Positions 48,134-60,157 of a stretch of DNA of 64,000 nt are shown here, piece by piece. The notes under the pieces are model-generated. The model did not search any database, was not told the origin of the DNA, and worked only from the letters and a program-made list of their open reading frames with translations. The DNA is from Zelopaecilomyces penicillatus (Eukaryota; Ascomycota; Sordariomycetes; Hypocreales; Pseudodiploosporaceae). A program made the translations under genes and the position numbers. Within the stretch, counting starts at the first letter, position 1. Each line of letters begins with the position of its first letter. The DNA lies in NCBI GenBank assembly GCA_005765155.1, contig VCCP01000008.1:868001-932000 (forward strand). The letters run 5' to 3'.

Positions 48134-48436
48134 GATCTTGGCTGTATTTTTATTCACATCACCAAGCAACACAGATGTAGGGGCAGTTGCATGAAGTTGG
48201 CGTTGTTGAAATAGGGTTTCTGCCGTTGGTGACGAGTGGAATAAAGAAGATCCAATCCATATTATACTGCACGCACCCGCGCTCAACGTGAAGGGGTTTT
48301 ATTGATTTTAAGATGACTATGACAAAGGTTTTCACATGCGCAGAAATGGTAACCGTGAATATTTATACCAAACATAACTGTTAGTGATCCCACTCGCCGA
48401 GAATCAGATAACTCCCTGACGGAAATAACTCGGTGC

Positions 48437-48862
48437 TGTTGTCGCGCCAAAAAAATGGCAAAATTGTATAGGTTTAGTTACTTTGATCCTTATTACATTG
48501 TATATTCAACCTGACAGTCACTGGCAATATTGAATTTCGCTTGCATGACAGAAACAACGAATTAAACTGCAACATGCTGGACGTCACTCCCCCTCGTTCT
48601 CTTGATGAGCTTTGTAACATATATCCCCAACCATACTGACTAGTTGGGGACGCTCACCGCTTACACCGGACACGACAGCCCATCGACCTGTCCTGCATAG
48701 CGACATTTTAGTAACTTTAAAGTTCCCGGGTAGGGGATTGCTTAATTAAGTAAAAGCAAACCGCATCAGAGGCCGATGTGGAAGTTGTTGCGCCAAAAAT
48801 GCCAGATTTGTTCATATACCACTCACTACCCTACTTTCCTGATTACAAAATATATTCAACCC
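48437..48862 (+). repeat. Imperfect direct repeat pair, copies of about 76-79 bp
   Basis: Copy 1 spans about 48437-48512 and copy 2 about 48784-48862. Both begin GTTGTCGCGCCAAAAA or GTTGTTGCGCCAAAAA and end with TATATTCAACC followed by TG or CG. The middle is only partly alignable. Confidence 0.5.
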
Positions 48863-49362
48863 GGCCGTAGTATTTCTATCATAACAACTTATGAAACTAT
48901 TTGTGCCTTGCGAAAAATGCGACGACGATGGTCTCGATGTTGATTTATATCTGGCAGCATATACAATAAGAGGATCTCCTTTGTAGCTAATTGAGAATGA
49001 CCACATACATCTCGATAGCTATCCCATACATCAAAACTTCACATAACCTCAAAAGATGCAAACACACAGCGTCTACTTGTCTGATGCCATTGCCCATACT
49101 ACTAACACACATAGCGTTCATAACACATCCTCAATCCTCTACACATAACATCCTAATACACAATACCCTACACAGCCTTTCACACAAGTCATCGTCTCTA
49201 GTTCAAACAGACAAGAACACGGACAGAAATCGTAAATCCTGATAAAAGTACACACTTGCTTGCGCGCAACCCCCCCTTCCTTCTGCTACGGTGCGCATGT
49301 GACAAGAATCCCCCCAACTCTCACCACACAAAGTAATGCCCTGCATCTCCGCCATACTCCCG

Positions 49363-49387
49363 GTGTATATATATATGTATATATACA
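49363..49387. repeat. TA-rich microsatellite, near-palindromic
   Basis: Alternating TA run interrupted by one G, bounded by GT and AC, so both strands read almost alike. It lies about 55 bp beyond the stop codon of the SAPS gene on the minus strand and may belong to its 3' region. Confidence 0.7.
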
Positions 49388-49441
49388 ATGTTGGCTTTTC
49401 AATGCGTCAAAAGGGGAATAAGTTTCTCGCCTCCTGTTATT

Positions 49442-52400
49442 TCACTTTCTAGTCCCAGCCAATATTTCCGCTCCCGTATCACCATCCTCATCCTCCGCAT
49501 CCTCAATGCTCGTTCTGCTTGTCGCCTCCTTGACCTCTACTGCCTGTTGTTTCTCTTTCCCTTTATCTTCAAAAACTGGAACGATGACATCATTAGAGTC
49601 GTGCCCCTTCTCACTTGGCTTGTCTTTATCCGTTCGCGAGCCGAATGGCCATAGACCACTCAGGCCTCTGCTGCTCTCCTTTGCTGGGTTCACCGCGAGA
49701 GGCTTGAGCAACACCTTTTCCCGGCCATCTTCTTCCTCTGCCATGGCAAAGTCCCCAAACTCTTCATCCTCGTCTGTATCTTCATCCTCAAGTCTGTCCT
49801 TCTTCCCAACCACTCCCCTCCACCATGATCCTCTTCCAATATCATTTGTCCCATCATCGTCCTCATCTAGGTCTTCGTCCAAGTTGTCTTCGCCATCACC
49901 AAATGGATCTTTAAGATCATCATCATCCTCATCATTGTCATTATGCAGGGTTGCAGAAGAGGGTTGGGCCAGCTGGTTATTCTTTTGGTGCATTGCCAAC
50001 CTGGCTGCCAATTGCAACCTGGCTCTCGACGGAGGGATGTTCAGGGGTGGAGGTGGTGGCGGAGGCGGAGGAATGGATGGCGGGTCCATGGATCCCCCCG
50101 AGTGATTAAGAGGGTCGGTATAGGCACGAAACTAGCATGATTCATCAGCATCTCAATCCCATACAGGATGAACGACACAAGAAAAACAAGAGCGGATGGG
50201 TGATGAAGTCTCCTGTCCGAAGTCTGTCATGGCGGCAAATGGTTCCTCCTTGGCGTGCACTGTCTTCTGTTTCCTGGCTCCATAGAAAAAAAAAAGAAAA
50301 AAAAACGAAGAAGTTTCGTCCATACTGCTGCTGTTCCACGTTCTCAATGCACCTCTATAATCCACATTTGACCAGAAATAAACAATCCCCAAAAGTCATC
50401 ACCAATACATTCGTTTCCATAGCTGTGCCAGTTATCATGCATCTAAAATCCCTTCATCTCCCCTGTTGGTATTACATCTTTGCCCTAGCAAGCAGCCTTG
50501 CAAGATATTCAAGCTCAATGCTGTCAAATGTTTCTAGCCCCTCAACGCCTGGATCAGTGTGCCTATCCATGTGGTTTATAGTTGCGGCATCAGCAGTGGT
50601 GGTATCGTATATACGCCTATCGTCATCATCATTCCCCAAAATGGTGGTCCCATCCTATTGATAACTGGTCCTTGTAGTGGAATCCATCATGTGTTCTGAA
50701 GCTGAAGGGTCTGGCTGATCCCACCATGACTCTTCTGCCGAGTTCGAAATGTCCAAGGAATCTACAGCAGGGTCGAAACTGGTCTCGAGACCAGAGATTG
50801 TGTCCGTAGGCTCCGTCCGAATAGGCTCCGGAGACATTACAACGACATCTTCGGGTGAGTATGCCAGGCCAGTCGTGACTTCGGGAGACTCCGTGCCATG
50901 TTCATCATGCTCATCAGAAGAATTCCAACTCACCTCAGAATTAACGTCGTCCTCATCGCCGTCACCTTCCTCGTCTTCCTCGTCGCTGCTGCTTCCAAAG
51001 CCTGACATTAGTGTTCCGGCGCTAATCGCAAATGGTCCAATACCATTTCCTTCGTTCTCGTTTAGCTCGATGCCGCCATTCAAGCCGGCCTCTGCTAGAG
51101 CATTGGACGCGCCTCCAGATGCGGCCCCAAGACTCGAAAGACCAACACCACCTAGACCATTGCCACCGATACTTCCACGATGGCCCATGGCCAATTCTGG
51201 TCGGACACCTCCCAGAATAGCATTGTCTCTTTCCCTAGTTTCAGCCAAAGCGCCTTCCACGTAGTTGATCCAATTTTGGCTCATCACTTTGTCCAACACC
51301 ATCTCAGATAACAGCTCCGGAGGATGGCGCTCAGTGAATTTAACCACCTCCTCAGCAATCAAGGTGAGGTGACCCATGTATCCCATACGGGTCTTGGTCT
51401 TTGCCTGTGACTCGTCACTGGCATGCTGGCCATTGATTATGGCGGTGGTGACATCAGCCGCCTCGAACAGAGAAACTGCGAGCGTCGGGTTGTAACCACG
51501 GTCCATGGGGCCATTGAAAACTTGCTGCACAATGTCATACACAACATTGTGGAGGAAATTATTCCACGGATATGTGAAGAAGAAAGACTGTAAATATGTT
51601 AACAGTGTCCATGGGCATTGTTCCTTCTATCAGCTTACCAGGATGGCTGGGACAACGCGATGCTCAACAAACTGCATCTTCAGATAGTCTCCCACAACAG
51701 GTTCAATAGCGTCTACCGCCTTCACCTTGGTCTCCGGTTCAGCATTTTGTGCAGAAGCCTCTGGAACTTCTGGAACCTCTGTGGCCTTTGACGCGTCCGA
51801 GGCTCCTGGGGCTTGTGGGACTTCGGGAACTGGGGCAGCTTCTGGTACTTCTGGCGCCAATGTCGGTTTGATGTCTTCGGTAGGAGTCTTGAGAGCACTG
51901 ATGTCCGCTTGTGCCTTTGCCATGGCCTTGAGAATCGCCTGAGGCGGCTGCTGCGCGCCAGAGTCTGGGGCGAGCGGTGCAGAGAAGAGTGGGGCAGGTG
52001 TGTCCTCAGGATGGGGGGAGAGCCCACGGTCCTTGGGTAGCATGGTCGACTCATCAGTAGTTAGACCGCCCGTCATAACTGTGTCAAGGGTCTCAGGGGC
52101 GCTGGACAAGGGTTCAATAGAGACGGAGCTGGTGTCTATGCGAGGAACCTCCACGTTGGAATGTTTAGGGGCGTCCTTGGTGATGTCTTCAGCTGATGCC
52201 TTATTTTCGGCAGATTGTCCGGGAGTCTGTGAAAAGACAGGCTCTGAAAACGGCGCGGATGCGGCGGGTTTGGCCTTGGACGGGGACAAGGGTGCGACTA
52301 CGAGATCTGGCTCCTCAAACTTCTGCTCGATTAGTTTGTCGGCGCCTACCGACAGCCTAGGAGAACTTAGGGGCTCGTCCACAAACTCATCGTCGTCCTT

Positions 52401-53972
52401 CTCCAAAAACGAGCTTGGATGGCTAGGGAGTATGTCATCCTCAGCTTTGACGAATTCGTGCGAGGTGTCTTCTCCCATCTCTTGGCTGGGCTCCACTTCC
52501 TCGAAGCCGTCATCATCGGCATTGGTTACTTCAAGCCGTCGACTTTCCTCATGTGTGGAATGTGCACCACGCATGGTTAGATCATCAGTTGAGTTTTCCT
52601 CTTCCCGAGGGCTAAGCTTGCCTTCATGCCGGAGACGTTGGCGCTCGGTATCTCTCGTCGAAATTAGCTGCTCTGCGCCGACTTCGTTGAGCAAGCCCAT
52701 GTTACTGCAGTGCAAAAGTTCCGCCATGAGCTCGCAAGTCTTGAATCGATCAAACCCAAGAGGCTCGAGTTTCTCGCCGAAAGTTGAGGCTAATCCCTGC
52801 TTGCGTGACGGGCCGTTCATGATTAAGCTCATAAATTTGGGCACATTGTCGGCAAAGAGGCGCAAAAGTGTTCCGAGGTAAATAGGGTCGCGGCTGGTAG
52901 GGATTGTATTTGCCTCGGCACCTACATCTGGGTCGTAATCCGAATTGTTCTTCCGAATGACTTCAATGATGATGCCAACTCCAACAGTCAAAGGATTTCC
53001 ACCACCAAGCATGTACCCGACGAGCTGCTCAACACAGGGTTTGGAGACAAGCTGACGTGTGAGCTCGTTGGGACCAATACATTGTTGCTCATTTTGTGAC
53101 GCGTTGGCAGAAATGGTGATGATGGCCTTTATAAAATCGCCAGCCGCCGTCTGCACCACCCAACTATGTTCAGGGCTCAGAAAAGAGAGCAGCGTCGGGA
53201 TGATGTTTTTAGCATAAAGCCACTACATGGGAACTTGGGTTAGAATGGATTTTTTTTTGGGGAAAGTTGTAGTATTTCGAAGCCCATAGGGAAGGGGAAG
53301 GGGGGCACAAACCTCAACGATACCTTGACCAGCTTCGTTGCGGTCCAAGGCAATAATTTTGAGAAGCAGGTCCATTATCATTGGGCACTCGACATGCTTG
53401 AGCAGATCAGGGACAACGTCAAGTAGGGTCCACAGCAGCTCCATCATCTCCTCTGTCTTTTTCTCGAAAAGTGACTCATTGACCTTGGTAAAGTAGCTCG
53501 CCTGGAGAGGATCCAGAGGAGCCGGGCGAGCGAGGAACTTCCAAAATTCGCGAATCAGGTCCTTGTTCTCGAGGAGCGACTCGTAGATGGACCACGTGTC
53601 GGAGCTCAGAACCTCGCAGGCAACGAGGGCGTATCGGTTTCGTCTCCTTTCATCGTCATCGTCGCCAGAATCGGTAGTTCGCGACGACGCGCGAGGGCGT
53701 GAGAACTGAAGTAGGCGATTCTTGCCCTTGGAGTCGTCCTCCGAGGGCTCGTCGGGTGTTTTGACGACCTCTAGCTTGGGGGCAACGACGTAATCGAGCA
53801 GCCTCTTGAGGATCTTGTCCTCGCGCAGAAACTCGATGAGCTTGGCATTGTGCTGCTTAAGCTCCTGGATCAGGTCGCCCTCGTCGAGCAGCTCCTCAAG
53901 CGTAAAATCGGGCTTATCGAGGATGGTATCGATAGTGGAGATGTTGGCATAGCCGCCAAATCTCCAGAACAT
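49442..53972 (-). CDS. SAPS-domain protein, PP6/Sit4 phosphatase regulatory subunit
   Basis: Regulatory subunit of the Sit4/PP6 protein phosphatase, related to yeast SAP155/185/190 and fission yeast Ekc1, acting in cell-cycle and growth signalling. The N-terminus MFWRFGGY followed by TIDTILDKPDFTLEELLDE is the classic SAPS opening. Exons by eye: 53972-53313, 53222-51639, 51587-50476, 50273 to about 50177, 50131-49442; the sum is 4143 nt, about 1380 codons. The folded repeat region fills exons 1-2 and the start of exon 3. The tail is acidic, with a polyproline run just before LQLAARLAMHQK and a DDDDLKDPFGDG segment. ATG at 53972 is chosen over upstream in-frame codons because conserved sequence begins there. 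Odd: one TAG at 50655-50657 interrupts an otherwise open frame. The exon 4 donor is uncertain (50165 or 50177). Confidence 0.85.
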
Positions 53973-56104
53973 GGTGGCGGATCGATGGCACGGCGCCGGG
54001 CGACTCGCAGCACCGGCGACGTCAGGGAACCGTGGGGAGCGGAGGGACACGGTATGGGCGATGCGCTCAGCGTTGCTGGACCATGTAGTCACAACGGGTG
54101 TGGTGATGGAGCGAGACGGGACGGGTCGTGGCTCGCGGTCAGCAGTCGGGCATCGGGAGGGGGGAAACGAATCACCGGTCGGTCGGGTGGGAAGGTGGTG
54201 GCAGAAGGTTGGCAGCGGGTTTGCCTACGCCGGCGAATCGGAGGCGAGGCCAGGCAGGCGGCAGAAGGCAGAAATGAATGCAAAACACCCGCGTACGGTG
54301 CGAGGCAATGCTGTGCAGGACGGATGTTGACCCTCTATCGACGCAAGTATGTGCGAGGATGTGGGCAGGGAATGGTGGACGAGGGTGAGGCACGGATGTG
54401 GGGGGTGGAGGTTGGGGCTTATCCCCAGGCTGTTGGCGCTGAATGCACTGTGAATGATGGATGATCTCCCTGTAGGCTGGTGGATGGCGGGTGTGTGGCC
54501 CTACGTTGACCGTTTTACGCCCTGACAGCCAGATGGCTTCGTCGACAGATCAGTGCCTGTCATCTGGAATCGTCGGGTGGCTATCAAATTGGATGTCCTG
54601 TTATCAGATATACTGCAGCTTTGGTGAGAGATTTTCGCTCTGACCCTCCATTCTAGACCCGACAGAGAGGTTGGCCAACAACAAGCCGCCCGGGTTTGAG
54701 CAACGGCCCCCCAGTCCAGTGAGGTCATGTCAGCGCCGATGGATCGCCATGCGCTAGACACGGCGACATGTGCCCTAAACACATAACGGCATGGATCGTG
54801 TCGAATGTGGTGATTCACTGTCTAATCTATTCGAACAATACCAGACGATAATAGCAGCCATTAATTTCACATGCCCAGCCCTCAGCAACAGATCGCCAAC
54901 CACCAGGCAAAATGTGAAACTGCCAATACGTGATCTTGTGTATCTACGCCAAAGAGCCGCCACAGCCACGGCCTGATGAGCACTGAACGATCAAGTCGTA
55001 CGACATCTAATACTTACCTCTCCGTTACAGAGAGCACGCAAGGTAGAAAAGGCTGAGGCATTGTAGCAGGTCTTAGCTGCATGATGGGTGCAGCTTTTCT
55101 TTGTTTCTAGGCGAATGCATGTGCATCACATACATACCTACATGACAATTGGCGTTGTGAGTCAAGCTTCCCCTCCGGTTGGTTGCAAAGCAACGCCTCC
55201 TCTGCAGCACAAGCACAGGTCTGCCATGTACGGAATAGAAACATATAATGGGTATGCAATATACAATACACCATTTACAATATCGTCTTTCGTGAGCCAG
55301 TAACAAATCCCAAAGAGTAGGTTGGAGCCCTGCCATCTCCACTTTGTCGTTGATGCCCAGCGTTTTCGTGCCCACACATTTGGCATGACGCCGGTCAAAG
55401 AAAGACATGAGGGGTAATTATGAACGTCATATTACTTACTACGGGGAAATTTTGACGAAATGATGTTGATACCTAATCGCTTTTTTGTGTTACCTTGGTA
55501 GTGATGGTATAGAATTACAGGGGCGTTTGTGTGCCCGCCATAAAACCTTTGAAACGGTGGTTGTCACGCAACGAACGGGAAACATGCCAATATGATGAAG
55601 CCAAGTTTATCATTAATACCTACGACACCTGTGTCAATTATTTTAACAACGTGCTACTAATTATAGGAGGCAATACACTGGTTAATGACCCATACCCAAG
55701 ACTGTCGCACTTCTAATACGTTATATTTATCCCCCACTTGACCTCCTTCTTCACATTTTCTTATTTCTATTCTTTTCTTCTTTTGCTCTCCCCTCTAGCC
55801 CTTCTAATTCTTTCTTTTTACACATGGTTTGTGTGAAGTGTTTTGCTGCCTGGCTTATTTGTCATGCTCCTTCCAAGTCTCTCCAAAGTTTGATGTCATT
55901 GTTTGGCACACCGCCCCGCAGATCAATCTAGGTTAAACCTTTGCTGATAGTTTGGCGTGGGGGTTTGAATTTTCCAACGGTCAAGCATGCACAAAGAGCG
56001 GGTCATGTCGTCGTCAATGAATATGTACAGATGAAAAATAGGGGTCCAAGAAAAGAGGAGCCCAAACGAGCTCCAAGTTGTATATGTATATGGTATCCTT
56101 TCCG
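53973..56104. other. Intergenic, SAPS gene promoter side
   Basis: About 2.1 kb between two minus-strand genes. The first 500 bp upstream of the SAPS start are GC-rich; open frames there on both strands are base-composition artefacts. A strong CT-rich tract on the plus strand lies at about 55739-55823. No gene seen. Confidence 0.55.
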
Positions 56105-58480
56105 CTAAATCATGTTTACGAGCTCTAATCCGCGATCAAGCTCTCTCGTAACTCCCTTGGTCTTGGCCAAGTCCTTTAATAACACGCCTCTCCACCAGCC
56201 GTACCAATCCGCCACTTCGCCCAAATCCACCTCATCCAACGCAAGCCACTCTTGTAACTTACTGTACCACATAGGGAACACCTCCTGCACCAAGATCTCC
56301 GCAATTACCACCTCGCTCAGCACACGATTCCACTTCAGAATGCCCACCAGGATGGGCAGATAAGGTTCTTGGTCGGCAGGATCGACGCGGAAATTCGTAC
56401 GTAGATACCTGCCCATCGATGGCAGGACGTGCGACATGATGAGGGGCCGCCATTGGTCTCCCAACACCTCCTCCCACTGGGTCAACCCAGGAAGAACCCC
56501 TCTTTCAAACTCCCAGGCGTCGATGAGATGCCTGAATTTCCTCTTGACATCCGCCATGAGGCCGGTACCCTTCGGGTCGAGGTGGTAGGGTGGGAGATAT
56601 TGCAGCCAGGGGAAGAGCCAAGTATGTGGTAAATGATGGCTCTGTCGCTTCTTCTTAGGGTTCCAGTCTGAGACTGCTGTCTCAAGCTTCCGAACCACAT
56701 TATCCACAAGCTGAGCTCTCACAAACGGCGGCATAAGATCTTTCCAGTTTTCCATGATACTTAGCATGGGTACAGGGTCGAAGGGATCCCATGCTCGGAC
56801 CGCCCCGAGCACCTGGGGCAGCCAATTTTTATACATCATACTCTCGTACGGCGTAGTTGCTTTATGATGTGTCCGATATACACCGTCACTGTGGGCAGCC
56901 GAGGAATCCCACTTGTCCATGGCTTGTCTCTCGTTGCTCGATTGCATGAGTAAAGCCGAAAGGCCATTCAGCTCCGTCGTGTATCGGGCAGGGTTTGTCA
57001 ATGGATCCCAATCCCCGTTTCGCAAAAACGAGTGAATTGCGGCGACGGCGATGTCAGACACTGTAGAATTAGCAGTGCCGAGCTCTACGGCCTTTTGCAA
57101 ACAGCTAATAGTCTGCTCCCATTCTGAAGTAGGAACAAGCTGTTCTGTGACTAGTGTTGAGAAGCTTTGTAAGCGTTCAAAGTCAGATCGGAGCTCTTCA
57201 ATCTCCTGTTCTCTTTGCTTCAACTCCAGCGCAACCCAAGTTTTGCGGCCCTCAAGGCTTTTCCACTCTTCTGAGAATGCTAACAAATCGGCCTGTGCTC
57301 TATTGGCCAGCTTCCTTGCCTCCACCACCTCACTTGATTCAGCGACTCCAGATGTTGGAGTCATTATTCCACTCGTAGATGTGAGCATTTTGCCTCCGGG
57401 ACCCGTCATATCTAAGATTGGCGCGAATGCATCTGGAATATGCAAACCTGGAGCAGCAGCCTTGAGCTCTTCGGCTGTAAGATATCTCGTCTTTTGCCGC
57501 CGAGGAGTGCTCCCTCCACTACTATAGGCAGTGCCTAGAGCTTTCTTTTTGCCCTTCTTTTTCCTCTTCTTCTCCTCATCAGAGTCGGTCAAAGTCTCGC
57601 CTCGCATTGTGGCCTGGCGTTTTTCTTCTTTGCGCTCCTGCTCAGATTTCTCCTTGACTGCGCCCAAACCAACTCCCTGCGGCCGAAGGTTCGCATCAAT
57701 GATAACGTTTCGTCCTTGACCCTCTTTACCCAGGCCCTGCCCCTCCACATAGCCCATCTTAGCCATCATCCGAGCACCGAACGATTTTGCGTTGACTTTT
57801 CCCTTTGATCCAAACGCGCTTGGCTGTGGCTTATTGCGAGGCGGAGGGGGGGCATTTTTCGGTTCTTGGAGCACAGGATCATGGGCGGATGATGGCACAA
57901 ACCCATTACCGAGAACACCAGCACCACGAAATGTTGTCTTGGATGTGGGCTGGAAGTGGGCACTTTGTGATTTGTCTCTTCCATAGCCCCCTCCTGCGGC
58001 ACCCATTTGTAATTTTTTTGCTGCATTGCCTAGTCCGAAGCTTAGGGGCGCATCGTCGTCGTCGTCGACGTCTTCGTCATCGTCCTCGTCGCTGTATGCT
58101 TGGCCCATTTGAGCGTTGCCAAGTACGGGCCTGTTGTCTTCGGATTCGTCATCTTCGCCATCATCCTCATCCTTTTTCTTTTCCGTCGTTGTGGATACGA
58201 AGCTCACGCCCTTACTTCTCAATGTCTTCTTCTTCCATCGCATACCTGGCCGGTCCTCTTCGCTATCTGAGCCGAAAATACCCAGAGCCGCCTTCTCCTT
58301 GCTATTACCACCAACTCGACGTCGCTTTCTGGGGTTGAAATCGCCAAACTCATTGTCATCGGGATTCACCCCTGGCATAAGGCGTTCATCATCGGATTCG
58401 GATGCAGAGGAGGAGTAATCGGCCGCGGATGCTTTGGTATGGTTGAAAGAGAAAAGTGAAGGATGCGACGAGTCATCCAT
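56105..58480 (-). CDS. TFIP11/Ntr1 (Spp382) family G-patch splicing factor
   Basis: Activator of the DEAH helicase Prp43 in spliceosome disassembly; nuclear. 791 aa in one exon. The N-terminal third is acidic and low in complexity (TIP-N-like, with EFGDFNPRKRRR near 44-55). The G-patch is at about 232-277, with FGARMMAKMGYVEGQGLGK and the terminal glycines. Then comes a Lys-rich linker (KKRKKKGKKK), a coiled-coil region around 390-440 and a long C-terminal GCFC-type helical domain with PWLQYLPPYH and repeated W/P motifs. Start chosen at ATG 58480; the upstream in-frame codon at 58489 is TTG. Length and domain order match the family. Confidence 0.9.
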   Translation of the reverse strand: MDDSSHPSLFSFNHTKASAADYSSSASESDDERLMPGVNPDDNEFGDFNPRKRRRVGGNSKEKAALGIFGSDSEEDRPGMRWKKKTLRSKGVSFVSTTTEKKKDEDDGEDDESEDNRPVLGNAQMGQAYSDEDDDEDVDDDDDAPLSFGLGNAAKKLQMGAAGGGYGRDKSQSAHFQPTSKTTFRGAGVLGNGFVPSSAHDPVLQEPKNAPPPPRNKPQPSAFGSKGKVNAKSFGARMMAKMGYVEGQGLGKEGQGRNVIIDANLRPQGVGLGAVKEKSEQERKEEKRQATMRGETLTDSDEEKKRKKKGKKKALGTAYSSGGSTPRRQKTRYLTAEELKAAAPGLHIPDAFAPILDMTGPGGKMLTSTSGIMTPTSGVAESSEVVEARKLANRAQADLLAFSEEWKSLEGRKTWVALELKQREQEIEELRSDFERLQSFSTLVTEQLVPTSEWEQTISCLQKAVELGTANSTVSDIAVAAIHSFLRNGDWDPLTNPARYTTELNGLSALLMQSSNERQAMDKWDSSAAHSDGVYRTHHKATTPYESMMYKNWLPQVLGAVRAWDPFDPVPMLSIMENWKDLMPPFVRAQLVDNVVRKLETAVSDWNPKKKRQSHHLPHTWLFPWLQYLPPYHLDPKGTGLMADVKRKFRHLIDAWEFERGVLPGLTQWEEVLGDQWRPLIMSHVLPSMGRYLRTNFRVDPADQEPYLPILVGILKWNRVLSEVVIAEILVQEVFPMWYSKLQEWLALDEVDLGEVADWYGWWRGVLLKDLAKTKGVTRELDRGLELVNMI

Positions 58481-60157
58481 GATGAACAAACTAATGAAAG
58501 GCGCCCCAATAATTGCCGTTGTGGTCTATCTTACAGCATCTTCTAAGCTGGGAAACCGAATAAAAGGTTTAGGATGTCGTCATAACCTCAATCGTCAATG
58601 CCTGGCAAATTGTCGCGCGAGCACAGCTGCCTAGAGGTTATTTCCATTGCTCTTATCTTATCGCCACGTGACGCCCCGCCATGTTTGTTTACTTCTGCGT
58701 CACTGGCCAGGGTTATACCGACCCAAGCTTTGGCGGTTGCTGGGTCCCTAGATTAAGAATCGGGTACCTAGAAGTTACCAGATTTATCGCCTGTCACCTG
58801 CACGCCATCTTCAAGTACCGCTGAGTACTCAGTACCTCCCAACTTGGGCACCACCAAGGCCGCTTGATATCACCACTCTGTAACATGGCTGATATTCTCT
58901 TGCCCAAAACGACCGTAACGTCCTATGTGTTGCATACTAGTATAGAATGGCTTGCTAAACAATCAATCCAAGCCCAAGAGTGTGTGAAGATTTGAGCGTG
59001 TTGTCTTGCACATGCATGAGCCTTGTACCTTGATATAGTGGGGGCTATCGGGCATCGGCAAGCTCTCTGTGGCAGATGCCATTTCGTGCTACGATGGGAA
59101 TGCTAGACGATCGTCATTGACCCAGCCAGTCAGTCGATGGCCGGAATAAACCAGCCGTTATGAATGACGACATGAGAAATGAAGCCAAACTCTGATGATC
59201 CCACGACACGAATTGAACCATCAGGCTCTGAGAAAACTGAATGGGAGAGTTGTATGCTTCGTGTAAGATCAGGGTCAACTGCAGATAACCAAAGACAAGG
59301 TACGTAGATGTACATGGCCACACCGTAATTTACGGTCGGGGGTTGGGCGCCGACTGGTGATTGGCGTGCCGCGGCCGTCGTTCAGGGGACAATGCAGGTG
59401 TTGTTGACTTTTTGCTAGGCAACCCTCCACTCTGGGCCACGCTGGGCCACCTCCCACCAAGCGCCAGAAGAAACAACTGATGGCCGACAGGAGAGCCGTC
59501 CATCCATCACGGCCTTCTCTGTTTCTCTCTCTTTCTCTTCCGCAATACTCCATCGCCATCTCACTCGCCCATTCTCTCTAATTCTCTTCACAACCGGAGA
59601 TTTGCATTCTGCAACACTCATACCGCTAGAGCTCTGTAACTTGCCTCCACCGCCTCAATTATCGTGCTACTCCCCGCACTTTGCGCGAAGCTCGAGCCCC
59701 GTGACGCATCTTCTGGCTCTGTCTCCTAACGAGATCTTGGTGTTGAAACGTCGCAGCCAGTAGCAACTTGCCAGTGTTTGGCGCATACCTACCTCGAATT
59801 GTCTGTCACAGGATAGCAAACTGCAGGCGCGTCGCAAGCACTTGCAGCCTGAGCTCTTCATCGGCAAAGTCAGTGTGTTGCCTCTTCCCGAACCCAACCC
59901 AAGCTCCCGAGCCAGGAGAGCTACACCTCAAACGGTATGTTTTGGTCTCTCATGCCTCCGTCCCCTCCCCCTCTCTCGCTGAATGTTGCCTCTATCACTC
60001 TCTCGTCATGGAGGCGCGTGAACGTCCTGACTTGTTTCGCCGACTGATGATTCAACTAGCCCGGCTTGTAAGGCGAAAACCGAGTCCCCATCCTGGCCGA
60101 CAACGGCACGAACAAACGACAACTCTTGAGCGCTGTGTCGCTTCCTCCCTTGTTAAG
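58481..60157. promoter_or_regulatory. Divergent promoter region between the Ntr1-like and Stu2-like genes
   Basis: About 1.7 kb shared upstream region. It contains an E-box close to the Ntr1-like start and a CT-rich core-promoter-like block at about 59510-59580 for the plus-strand gene. A likely 5'-UTR intron for the latter runs 59935-60059 (GTATGT donor, CAACTAG acceptor); splicing it out would remove upstream ATGs near 59951 and 60008. No further gene is seen. Confidence 0.5.
58665..58672. promoter_or_regulatory. E-box CACGTGAC, Cbf1/bHLH-type site
   Basis: CACGTGAC, 185 bp upstream of the Ntr1-like ATG. It matches the consensus bound by Cbf1-type bHLH factors (GTCACGTG on the other strand). 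Motif match only. Confidence 0.35.

Larger units (their letters stand above)
48134..49441. other. Intergenic region between two facing genes
   Basis: No gene supported. It holds the 3' ends of the plus-strand small secreted protein gene and the minus-strand SAPS gene, an imperfect direct repeat and a TA microsatellite. Confidence 0.6.

Noticed and set aside
49506..50105. 199-codon plus-strand frame rich in Ser/Pro
   Set aside because: Exact antisense of the acidic tail of the SAPS gene; the Ser-rich translation is the mirror of GAT/GAA/GAG codons.
53973..54092. Upstream extension of the SAPS protein by about 40 residues
   Set aside because: Conserved family sequence starts exactly at the internal MFWRFGG; the extension is Arg/Ser/Ala-rich and looks like 5' UTR.
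53850..54464. 204-codon plus-strand frame across the SAPS start
   Set aside because: Antisense of conserved SAPS coding sequence continuing into GC-rich promoter DNA; no motif.
58481..58489. Three-residue longer start of the Ntr1-like protein
   Set aside because: The codon at 58489 is TTG, not ATG; the first ATG is at 58480.
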